The position numbers and the translations under genes were made by a program. DNA of 64,000 nucleotides. Source: Haliangium sp963772315 (GTDB lineage Bacteria > Myxococcota_A > Polyangia > Haliangiales > Haliangiaceae). Of the stretch, positions 51,518 through 64,000 are shown one piece after another (position 1 is the first letter of the stretch; each line of letters begins with the position of its first letter). Location: positions 124,001-188,000 of the forward strand of contig CAVYWJ010000004.1 of the NCBI GenBank assembly GCA_963772315.1, given 5' to 3'. The notes below the pieces were generated by a model. That model saw only the letters and a program-made list of their open reading frames with translations, was not told the DNA's origin and made no database searches.

Positions 51518-53419
51518 ATGGACGAGCACCTGCTGGTCTTCAACGGCATCGACGCCCGCAGCGGCACCTATCTCTTGCCGCCCTTCAGCGTCTCGCAGAT
51601 CGCGCGCATGGCGCTGGGACAGCGCCTGGCGCCCGACGAGCTCGACGAGCTGGCGACCAAGGTCGCCCAGGATCTCGACTTCCCGCTCCGCGAGGGCAAG
51701 GACCCCGACGATCTCGCCGACAGCGGCTGGGCGGTCGTGTTCCCGTTCGCGCGCAAGGGCAGCGAGGCCGCCCGCCGCCAGGCCGCGATCCGCGCGGCCC
51801 TGGAGCCGCTGCTCGCCCGCCGCCGCGCCCAGGCCACGCGCGTGAGCGAGCGCTACTACCGCGAGTGCATCGGCGCCGACGCCTATCGCCCGGGCGAGAG
51901 CAAGCAGCAGTTCCTGGCCCGCATGGGCGCGGGCTCGGGCGCGGTCGATCCCGACCGGTTCCCGTACTACCTGCTCCTGGTCGCCTCGCCCGAGGAGATT
52001 CCTTATCAGGTGCAGTACCAGCTCGACGTGCAGTACGCGGTCGGCCGCCTCCACTTCGACACCACCGAGGAGTACGCGCTCTACGCCGAGAGCGTCATCC
52101 AGGCCGAAGCCGACGCCGAAGCTGGAGCCGAGCCTGGAGCCAAGCCGCGCACCGCCGCGTTCTTCGGCGTGGCCAATCCCGATGATCGCGCCACGCTCGC
52201 CAGCGCGCAGCACCTGGTGGAGCCCCTGGCCCGCTTTGTCGAGCGCGATCAGGCCCAGCGCGGCTGGCAGGTGCGCCGCTTCGTCGCCGAGCACGCGACC
52301 AAGGCGCGCCTCGGCGCCCTGCTCACCGACGAGGTGCCCGCGCTCCTCTTCACCGCCAGCCACGGCATCGGCTTCTCCAGCAACGACCCGCTACAGCGCG
52401 AGCACCAGGGCGCGCTCCTGTGCCAGGACTGGCAGGGCCCGCGCGCCGGCGCGGTCTCGCCCGATCACTACTTTGCCGGCGAAGACATCACCGCCGGCGC
52501 GGATCTACGCGGCCTCATCGGCTTCCACTTCGCCTGCTTCGGCGCCGGCACGCCCAAGCACGACGAGTTCGTCCGCCGCGCCCTCGATCAGGTCGAGCCC
52601 GTGGGCCTGGCCCCGCAGCCGTTCCTGGCCCGGCTGCCCCAGCGCATGCTCGGCCGCCCGCGCGGCGCCCTGGCCTGCGTCGGCCACGTCGACCGCGCCT
52701 GGAGCAGCTCGTTCCTCGAGGCCGACCCCCGCCACGGCAGCGCCCCGCAGCTCGCCGTGTTCGAGTCCATGCTCAAGCGCGTCATGGAGGGCCACCGCAT
52801 CGGCCACGCCATGGACTTCTTCGACCTGCGCTACGCCGAGCTTGCCTCTGACCTCACCAGCCGTATCGAGGGCATCCAGCTCTACGACGAGGCCTGCGAC
52901 GAGGCCGACCTCGCGCGCATGTGGATCCACGCCAGCGACGCGCGCAACTACACCGTCATCGGCGACCCCGCCGTGCGTCTGGCCCATCGCGCTGCGCCCG
53001 CGCCCCCGCGCGTCGCCGCGCCGGTGGCCGCGGTGTCCGGCAACGACATCGACTATCGCTGGTTTGGCCGCGACGGCGCCGGGGAGCGCCCGGGCGTCCT
53101 CGGCCAGCTCGCCGGCGACGTGGCCCAGGCCCTGCGCAAGCTGGTCGCCGACGTCACCTCGCTCGAGGTCCAGACCTTTGCCGGCGATCACGACGGCGCG
53201 CGCGCCACCGTCACCGGCCAGCCAGGGAGCGAGCCGCCGCGCGCGTACACCCACTGCGCCATCGACGGCGACATGGTGCTGTGTGTCCCGATCCGCGCCG
53301 ACGGCACCATCGACGAGGCGCTGTGGCGCATCCACGAGAACGCCGTGGCCCGCGCCCAGCAGCATCGCCGCGACATGCTGCAGCTGGTGCTGTCGCTCTT
53401 GCCCCGGGCGCTGCTGTGA
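51518..53419 (+). CDS. Clan CD (gingipain/caspase-like) protease with unique C-terminal domain
   Basis: Cytosolic protein of 633 residues, with His282 (LLFTASHGIGF) and Cys340 (FHFACFGAGTP) as catalytic dyad. Residues 1-500 are closely similar to the 495-residue protease at 41331-42818 (shared VFNGIDARSGTYLLP-type start and GDPAVRL end). The extra 130 residues after a Pro/Ala linker (APPRVAAPVAAV) form an alpha/beta domain not seen in the relatives (SLEVQTFAGDHDGARATV, YTHCAIDGDMVLCVPI, ALWRIHENAVARAQQH). GAGGAG lies 8 nt before the start. Divergent from the HTH-tailed protease and followed by the FHA-sigma-54 activator 35 bp downstream. Confidence 0.85.
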   Translation: MDEHLLVFNGIDARSGTYLLPPFSVSQIARMALGQRLAPDELDELATKVAQDLDFPLREGKDPDDLADSGWAVVFPFARKGSEAARRQAAIRAALEPLLARRRAQATRVSERYYRECIGADAYRPGESKQQFLARMGAGSGAVDPDRFPYYLLLVASPEEIPYQVQYQLDVQYAVGRLHFDTTEEYALYAESVIQAEADAEAGAEPGAKPRTAAFFGVANPDDRATLASAQHLVEPLARFVERDQAQRGWQVRRFVAEHATKARLGALLTDEVPALLFTASHGIGFSSNDPLQREHQGALLCQDWQGPRAGAVSPDHYFAGEDITAGADLRGLIGFHFACFGAGTPKHDEFVRRALDQVEPVGLAPQPFLARLPQRMLGRPRGALACVGHVDRAWSSSFLEADPRHGSAPQLAVFESMLKRVMEGHRIGHAMDFFDLRYAELASDLTSRIEGIQLYDEACDEADLARMWIHASDARNYTVIGDPAVRLAHRAAPAPPRVAAPVAAVSGNDIDYRWFGRDGAGERPGVLGQLAGDVAQALRKLVADVTSLEVQTFAGDHDGARATVTGQPGSEPPRAYTHCAIDGDMVLCVPIRADGTIDEALWRIHENAVARAQQHRRDMLQLVLSLLPRALL

Positions 53420-53453
53420 GACGCACTATACTAGGTCGTCGCCGTGACATCAG

Positions 53454-55097
<1,644 letters not shown>

Positions 55098-55111
55098 TCC
55101 CTCCGCGCTAC

Positions 55112-56128
<1,017 letters not shown>

Positions 56129-56261
56129 AGGTCCGGCCGAGTTGGCTGCGTACGACAGTCTGGTTGCCAGGTAGCCGGGCGCGCCACCTGGCAGCGCGCC
56201 GCGGTAGCGAAAATTAGGAGAGCCCGCGCGTCTGGGCCAAGCTGCTCCGCACCCCACCCGC

Positions 56262-59180
<2,919 letters not shown>

Positions 59181-59212
59181 CGCCGGCTCGGTCCGACCGC
59201 AACGCCGCCCGC

Positions 59213-59530
59213 GTCGCCCGGAAGACCGAAGGGCGCGCCCGGAAGACCAAACGGCGCGCCCGGAAGACCGAACGGCTCGCCGGCAACACCGATCGGAAGT
59301 ATCGCGCATGCCGATCGGGTCGCCGGCAACACCGAACGGAGCGCCGGCAACACCGATCGGAAGGATCGCGCATGCCGAACGGGGTGCCGGCAACACCGAT
59401 CGAAAGGATCGCGCATGCCGATCGGGGTGCCGGCAACACCGATCGGGTTGCCGGCAACACCGATCGAAAGGATCGCGCATGCCGATCGGGGTGCCGGCAA
59501 CACCGATCGGGTTGCCGGCACCTCCGATCT
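59213..59530. repeat. 21-bp repeat array with 43-bp composite units
   Basis: Three copies of CGCCCGGAAGACCGAACGGCG-type units (21 bp, written here in parts CGCCCGGAAGACC + GAACGGCG) pass into units GCCGGCAACACCGATCGG that are spaced 21 or about 43 bp apart; the longer spacing contains AAGGATCGCGCATGCCGATC. No unique spacers, so not CRISPR. Confidence 0.9.
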
Positions 59531-59596
59531 GCTCGTTCCGTCGCGCCGAAACTGTTTCCGCGAATACCAGATCGGTTCCCCGGACCCACGATCTGC

Positions 59597-59810
59597 GGAT
59601 CCCGACGCTCCGAAACTTCATTCCGACGCTCCGGACGCGGATCCCGACGCTCCGAAACTTCATTCCGACGCTCCGGACGCGGATCCCGACGCTCCGAAAC
59701 TTCATTCCGGCGCTCCGGACGCGGATCCCGACGCTCCGAAACTTCATTCCGACGCTCCGGACGCGGATCCCGACGCTCCGAAACTTCATTCCGACGCTCC
59801 CAATGTCGAG
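59597..59810. repeat. 42-bp tandem repeat array, five units
   Basis: Five nearly identical copies made of two 21-bp halves, CGACGCTCCGAAACTTCATTC and CGACGCTCCGGACGCGGATCC, each half sharing CGACGCTCCG (halves quoted separately). On the minus strand it would read heptapeptides MKFRSVG and IRVRSVG, but there is no start signal or plausible protein. Confidence 0.92.
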
Positions 59811-59975
59811 CCCGACGGTACGAAGTGCCATTCCGACGGTACGAAGTGCCATTCCGACGGTACGAAGTGCCATTCCGACGGTACGAAGTGCCATTCCGAC
59901 GGTACGACGCGCCATTCCGACGGTACGAAAGCGCCGCGCCGACGGTACGAAGCGCCGCGCCGACGGTACGTCTCC
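59811..59975. repeat. 21-bp tandem repeat array
   Basis: Five copies of CGACGGTACGAAGTGCCATT(C), then three shorter variants with CGCCGACGGTACG. The minus strand reads ATGGCACTTCGTACCGTCGG, similar to the plus-strand 22-bp unit at 8206-8575 (ATGGCGTTGCGTACAGGCGG). Confidence 0.9.
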
Positions 59976-60130
59976 CGGCGCAGGGCGCGCGCGTCCTGCT
60001 GGCGACTCAGGGCATCGCAGCGACCATCACCGGCGCACGTGCGCCGGCGCTACCTGGTGGACCTGCATCCCGGACATGTGATCCGGAACACGGCGTCGTA
60101 CCGCCACACGGCTCGATACACAGGTCGGAC

Positions 60131-60145
60131 TCAGAAATATTCTGA
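60131..60145. promoter_or_regulatory. Inverted repeat, possible operator
   Basis: Perfect repeat TCAGAA-ATA-TTCTGA in an AT-richer stretch after the arrays and before the short coding frame at 60260. A second, CGCATC-GTAGA-GATGCG, lies at 60226-60242. Confidence 0.45.
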
Positions 60146-60259
60146 TCCGGGCGGCTGCTTTCCTATCCACCGAGCAAAAAAAAACGGAAAAACGTATCGA
60201 CCGCCTTGCACGAAGTCCGAAAAGTCGCATCGTAGAGATGCGGATCGTTGGAGGACGTC

Positions 60260-60322
60260 ATGAAGGAAACCGGGCGCGCGTGCGGTGGTCGTGGGCACGC
60301 GCGGCTCCCAGCTCAGAAGTAG
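60260..60322 (+). CDS. 20-residue short reading frame, possible leader peptide
   Basis: Short frame MKETGRACGGRGHARLPAQK with a strong GGAGG 5 nt before the ATG, in a region where such sites are rare. It lies after two inverted repeats and 95 bp before the 267-residue protein gene. It could be a leader that regulates that gene or a chance frame. Confidence 0.35.
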   Translation: MKETGRACGGRGHARLPAQK

Positions 60323-60417
60323 AGGCGCACCCCTGGTGCTGGCCACTGGCGTCCTACGCATCGCGACTCCCGTCGCGGTGGTTTGGTCCATTCGACATCT
60401 CCACACAGGATGAAGGT

Positions 60418-61221
60418 ATGACACTGGATATTACATCGTTGTCTCCTCGGGCGCGTGAGCGGTACCTGACCATTGGTCGCCGCTACCCGTCCGAGGATGT
60501 CCTGGCGCAGGCGCACAAGACCCTGCTTGCGCACCAGAAGTACGGGCACTTGCTCATTATCTACGGTTTTGGCCTGGGCGACGCCGAGCGCCTCGGCGAG
60601 GGGCGCGACCAGCTGCACGCGCGCATGGTCGGTCGCACCCATGTCTCGAGTGATCGCAAGGTCCTCCGCGACTTCCACGCCATTGCCCGCCGCCGGGCTC
60701 GTGACGAGCGGACCTGCATCGTCGCGGCGCTCGAGCTGGTCCTCGACAACCTGTTCGAGGCCAACCTGCACGAGGTCGCCGGGCGCGTCGTGGTCGCGCT
60801 GGAGCAGACCGAGGTGTCGCCTCCCAGCGACCAGAAGCTCCTCGAGCAGCTCGACACCCTGGAGGAGATGCTGATCGATCCGGTCGTGGTCGCCTTCATG
60901 GTCGATCGCGGCGGTCCCGAGATCCTGCTGCGCCTGCAGCAGGCCCGCACCGACCTGACCAGCACCACGCGCCAGCGCGCCGGCAAGCCTGACGTCTCGG
61001 CCATCGCCGACGAGCGCGACATCCTGGACGGCATCATCGTCTCGCTCGCCCGCGCCGCCCGCAAGGCCGCGCGCGCCGCCGCCCGCCACCTCGGCCAGCC
61101 CGCGATCGGCACCGAGTTCAAGCTGATCCACCTCCGCTCCCGCTCCGGCCGCACCCCCGCCCCGGACACCCCGTCCGACCCGTCCACCGACCCGGTCACC
61201 GACGAGCCGGCCAACGTTTGA
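60418..61221 (+). CDS. Unknown cytosolic helical protein
   Basis: Protein of 267 residues, predicted almost wholly alpha-helical, no signal or membrane helix. It begins MTLDITSLSPRARERYLTIGRRYPSED (in parts), has a central helical region rich in Leu/Glu (LLEQLDTLEEMLIDPVVVAF), a basic stretch (ARAARKAARAAARHLGQ) and a Pro/Thr/Asp tail repeating DPSTDPVTD. I do not recognise a family. AGGA lies 9 nt upstream of the ATG. A strong intrinsic terminator follows. It stands alone between repeat arrays and relics. Confidence 0.7.
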   Translation: MTLDITSLSPRARERYLTIGRRYPSEDVLAQAHKTLLAHQKYGHLLIIYGFGLGDAERLGEGRDQLHARMVGRTHVSSDRKVLRDFHAIARRRARDERTCIVAALELVLDNLFEANLHEVAGRVVVALEQTEVSPPSDQKLLEQLDTLEEMLIDPVVVAFMVDRGGPEILLRLQQARTDLTSTTRQRAGKPDVSAIADERDILDGIIVSLARAARKAARAAARHLGQPAIGTEFKLIHLRSRSGRTPAPDTPSDPSTDPVTDEPANV

Positions 61222-61720
61222 TCACTGACTGACTCCACTCCAACCGTCCCTCCGTCGAGCGCGGCACGACCCGCGCTCCCCTGCGCCCCGGCAGGGAGAC
61301 CCAGCAAGCGCCTCCGCTGGTCTCCCTGCCGGGGCAAATTTGTTTTCGGCCCCTGATCCCCGCATTCCGGTTCCTTGCCGGCTCCCCACGAGAGACTTGT
61401 TCGGCAAACGCCAGACGAGTCGGGGCATCGGCCTCCGGCCGCCCAGGGAAGTGCCGACCCACGGGCACACGGCCGACCGCGCCACGGCCGCAGCCGCAGC
61501 CTCTTGGCCATGACACCCTGCTCTGGTTGCTCAGGCGCCCTGCGTCACAACAGTGGCATCCCGAACATCAATGCTTGTGGGCCGGCTGCTCATCACGCCC
61601 GCTAACCACAAGGGCCCGGCCCGATCGCCTGCCGGGCGCGCCTTGGCGCCTCTTGCGCTCCATCTTCGAAACCGTGTGAAATAACGGCGGCGTGAGTCCC
61701 TTCGGGTGTTACGCTAGATG
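61222..61720. other. Intergenic region with terminator
   Basis: No gene recognised apart from the terminator at 61286-61345. The last 100 bp are less GC-rich. Confidence 0.6.
61286..61345 (+). terminator. Strong rho-independent terminator
   Basis: Near-perfect 20-bp stem: CCCCGGCAGGGAGACCCAGC pairs with GCTGGTCTCCCTGCCGGGG across a 10-nt loop with one bulged base, followed by CAAATTTGTTTT. It lies 65 bp after the stop of the unknown protein gene. Confidence 0.85.
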
Positions 61721-62059
61721 CTATTCTTCGACGCAGACGTCAGCGATTGAGTCCGGAACTATGGACGGGAGATTACATCTCCAGCTCTCCGGACAATCAC
61801 CATCTGTGTCGCACTTGATTTCGCAAGTGGATGTATCACCGCCTGGTCCGGCTGCAGTGACGCAGTCTTGGCCCTCAGCGCATTCAGAGATTGGGCAAGG
61901 TTGGCCGATGCCATCAGTGGAAGTATCCGGCCGATCCTCTCCACAGGAGAGAACTGCAAGGGCCAGAGTAGTTGCCAAAGCTATTGTTGAGATTTCATCA
62001 TCACGTTTGCCTCTTGGAACCGGCAAATTGAAGCCGGCATTTGCCAAGGGCATGTACAT
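61721..62059 (-). CDS. Short Cys-rich lipoprotein, possibly with a broken start
   Basis: Frame of 112 residues containing a hydrophobic segment with Cys (ALATTLALAVLSCGED) and a Cys-rich tail (GQPCPISECAEGQDC, CEIKCDTDGDCPESWRC). That is a lipoprotein layout, but the residues before the hydrophobic segment do not look like a signal n-region, and the natural-looking ATG-ATG-AAA at about 61998 is in another frame. The gene may be damaged by a one-base change. GC content here is clearly lower than in the rest of the window, suggesting separate origin. Confidence 0.5.
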   Translation of the reverse strand: MYMPLANAGFNLPVPRGKRDDEISTIALATTLALAVLSCGEDRPDTSTDGIGQPCPISECAEGQDCVTAAGPGGDTSTCEIKCDTDGDCPESWRCNLPSIVPDSIADVCVEE

Positions 62060-62440
62060 AGCGCATCGGTGATTTTGATGTTGAGCTCAGGCTTGGGTGA
62101 CGTCCACCACAAAGACCCGCGGCAGGGAGTGTCGGAGGCGGATCGTCTGCCCCCGCCAACCTCAACCGGCCCGGGCCGATCGTATGCCGGGAGCGCTTGG
62201 GCGAGTCCTGCGCTTCTACGATCGCGAGGCGGCCTGAAACGCCCGATCGAGTTTTCGCACAATACGGGGAGACGAGATGGGCCTGCGACGTCATCACTCC
62301 GGTTTCCGGGTACTAAGGGCCTGACCCGCACTGTCAAGCCGAGGGAAAGGTCGTCGGTGTGCACGTCCTGCAAGCCGCCCCGGGACAACACGCGACCCAA
62401 GGCACTCCTTCGGACATCTCGGCGACAAGCGCTTCGCCGA
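62060..62440. other. Low-information region between lipoprotein and decarboxylase relic
   Basis: Nothing recognised. Composition is mixed and no coding frame has convincing features. Confidence 0.5.
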
Positions 62441-62895
62441 CATCATCGGCGACCCCCGACGCGTTCGCGCGCCTGCGCGCGCTCGGCGCCGACCTCAACA
62501 TCCTCACCTACGCGTTCAACTTCAAGCGCGACGGCATGCTCAATCAGGATCTCACCCGCGCCAACGAGCTCAATCGCTGCATCTACGCCCGCCTCGGCCT
62601 GCGCGCCGACGGCAGCGAGATCTACGGCTGCCGCGTCATCGTGAGCACCACCGACTTCTACGCCTCGTCGTATGGCTCGATGTTCTTCGGCGACTACGTC
62701 CAGCGCCTGCTGGGGCTGGGCGACCAGTCCTACAGCGGTGAAGAGGACGCCGTCACCGTCATGCGCTCGGTGATCATGGACCCCTGGATGGCCGAGGACA
62801 TCGAGGGTCGCCCGTTCCTCGACACGTTCATCGCCGAGCTGCGCGCCGTGGTCATCGAGGAGGTGGAGGCGTATCGGGCCACGCTCGCGGACTGA
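62440..62895 (+). pseudogene. C-terminal fragment of a PLP-dependent decarboxylase
   Basis: The last about 145 residues of a group II (Tyr/Glu-type) decarboxylase: ALGADLNILTYAFNF, then GMLNQDLTRANELNRCIYARL, IVSTTDFYASSYGSMFFGDYV and AVTVMRSVIMDPWMAEDIEG. The large PLP-binding domain with the catalytic lysine is absent, and upstream of about 62440 the sequence is unrelated. An in-frame ATG at 62359 exists but cannot rescue function. Confidence 0.7.
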
Positions 62896-62928
62896 GCCGC
62901 GCGGCCGCCGGCTACCGCGCCGATCGCA

Positions 62929-64000
62929 TCAGAACCACCACTCGGTGCGCACGCCGAGGAAATGCGCGAACTTGGTGTCGCCGATCACCTGGGTGTACGG
63001 CGACATCTGCTGATCGCGCGCGGCCCGGTTGTAGATCCCGACCGTGTAGATGAGCCGCATCTCGGGCCGCGCCCACGGGCTGCGCTCGGCGCTGGGCACC
63101 ACGGTCGGCGCCACCGACAGCTTCACCGCGGTGCCGGTCTTGAGGCCCTCGTCCTTGCGGGCCTGGAACGTGGCCTCGGTGAGCAGGTGGAGCTGATCCG
63201 ACAGGTACGAGGTCGCGCGCGCGCCCACAGAATAATCGAGGCGCGTGTTCGGCACCGCCTCGCCCTCCACCGGGGCGTACGAGGTGCTACCCCGGCTGTA
63301 GTGCAGCGTGCCGTAACCGTTGATCGACGTCAGGTCGCCGACGTTCCACATGACGTGCTCGACGAGCTCGAGCCCGAGCGCACCGCGGTAGGTCCCGTCG
63401 ATGCTGGCCTGGCCGAACGTCTGGTACGTCGAGCCGCCGCTCTCGGCGCCGTTGGCGATGCGGTTGCCGATGCGCGCCGACGCGTCGCTGAAGTTGCCGT
63501 TGCCGAGATCGAGGTGGACCTTCACGCCGCCGACAGCGCCGTAGTCAAAGGGGTTGACGTTGGGCGGCGCGTCGCGCCTGGCGTTGCCGGCGCGCGGGAC
63601 GACATGGAACTCGCCCAGCCCCTGCACGTAGGACGTGCCGTAGCCGAGCGGCACCTTGTACTGGCCGATGAACATCGTGCGCTCGCGCTGCACGATCGCG
63701 GGCGTGGCCGGCTCGGGCATCCCGGCGTTGAGATCGGTGGCGAAGAACGCCGATGCCCCGGTCTGGGTCAGCACGGCCACGTCGAGGCCGCCGTAGTACG
63801 CCCCCACCCCCTGCCCCGGCAAGCTGTTGAAGTAGAAGTAATCGCAGATGTGGATATCGTTCTTGCGATAGAGATTCGAGCCGATCCACAGCTTGAGGCC
63901 GGGCGTGAGCACGTTGTCGGCCTCGATGAACGCCTGCAGCGGCATGATCCTGATGTCGTTGATGTCGCCATTGGCGAGATCCGAGATGATCGCGCCGTTG
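62929..64000 (-). CDS. Maltoporin-like outer-membrane porin (partial, runs off the window)
   Basis: C-terminal 355 or more residues of a beta-barrel porin. RKNDIHICDYFYFNSLPGQGVG (in parts) resembles the R(K)xDVHIxDYYYxN signature of LamB-type porins. Alternating aromatic/hydrophobic strands follow, and the protein ends GVRTEWWF, a C-terminal aromatic that barrel insertion requires. The frame continues past position 64000 with no start, so the N-terminus and signal peptide lie outside. It would import oligosaccharides or other solutes across the outer membrane. Confidence 0.8.
   Translation of the reverse strand, partial: NGAIISDLANGDINDIRIMPLQAFIEADNVLTPGLKLWIGSNLYRKNDIHICDYFYFNSLPGQGVGAYYGGLDVAVLTQTGASAFFATDLNAGMPEPATPAIVQRERTMFIGQYKVPLGYGTSYVQGLGEFHVVPRAGNARRDAPPNVNPFDYGAVGGVKVHLDLGNGNFSDASARIGNRIANGAESGGSTYQTFGQASIDGTYRGALGLELVEHVMWNVGDLTSINGYGTLHYSRGSTSYAPVEGEAVPNTRLDYSVGARATSYLSDQLHLLTEATFQARKDEGLKTGTAVKLSVAPTVVPSAERSPWARPEMRLIYTVGIYNRAARDQQMSPYTQVIGDTKFAHFLGVRTEWWF

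Noticed and set aside
59213..59975. Candidate CRISPR array or repeat-protein gene
   Set aside because: No spacers, several unrelated cores, and no start signal or stable frame with sensible protein; heptapeptide frames are a by-product of the 21-bp period.

Overview
The window is very GC-rich (about 70%) and carries a gene complement typical of a large-genome myxobacterium (Haliangiales, Nannocystales or Polyangiales type). It has six eukaryote-type Ser/Thr kinases fused to TPR, nSTAND or other sensor regions, an FHA-coupled sigma-54 activator, several Cys-rich 'CDDGN' lipoproteins, and four gingipain/caspase-like proteases plus one CHAT protease. Two insertion sequences, several decayed genes and several arrays of short tandem repeats show that much of it is accessory DNA. 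No rRNA, tRNA or CRISPR array was recognised.

Layout. 0-3 kb: a TetR regulator with an L-2-amino-thiazoline-4-carboxylate hydrolase-like gene behind an AcrR-like operator, then a Baeyer-Villiger-type flavin monooxygenase. 3-6 kb: a TPR/PEGA secreted-protein gene split by an ISKra4-family element with exact 9-bp target duplications. 6-13.8 kb: GNAT acetyltransferase, M20 amidohydrolase, a 22-bp minisatellite abutting an IS110 element, a truncated copy and a full copy of a Gly-rich exported protein flanking a threonine dehydratase, and a fibrinogen-like lipoprotein. 13.8-16 kb: an RtcB ligase relic and a lipoprotein. 16.3-22.2 kb: module 1, consisting of TPR kinase, small protein, caspase-like protease with a C-terminal HTH-like tail, and a convergent ECF-type sigma factor. 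22-29.3 kb: TetR, an S41 protease relic, a JmjC-like oxygenase, lipoproteins, a metzincin-like protease, a 42-bp repeat array and a WD40 relic. 29.8-41 kb: two kinase-nSTAND1 proteins bracketing a TPR/PEGA protein, a beta-propeller lipoprotein, a probable (shortened) cyclodipeptide synthase and a GNAT enzyme. 41.3-59.2 kb: module 2, with three further caspase-like proteases, a CHAT-cyclase-FHA fusion, a second ECF sigma factor, a second TPR kinase, a 50-residue Asn-rich protein, an FHA-sigma-54 activator and two more kinases. 59.2-64 kb: dense 21/42-bp repeat arrays, an unknown 267-residue protein with a strong terminator, relics, and a maltoporin-like porin running off the end.

The most interesting biology is the recurrence of clan CD (HG/C) proteases next to a paralogous ECF sigma factor, a TPR-type Ser/Thr kinase and a small unrecognised protein. 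Two of the proteases carry a homeodomain-like HTH tail, and one CHAT protease is fused to a class III cyclase-like domain and an FHA domain. This looks like a phospho-signal to proteolysis to transcription circuit, comparable in logic to but distinct from the CRISPR-linked Craspase/RpoE system. How the parts interact is inference.

A second result concerns the sequence itself. All eight single-base frameshifts found in otherwise intact genes fall at the palindrome GAGCTC and carry one extra base. They are read here as probable consensus errors at a modified motif (or a true mutational hotspot), so the affected genes are annotated as single genes.
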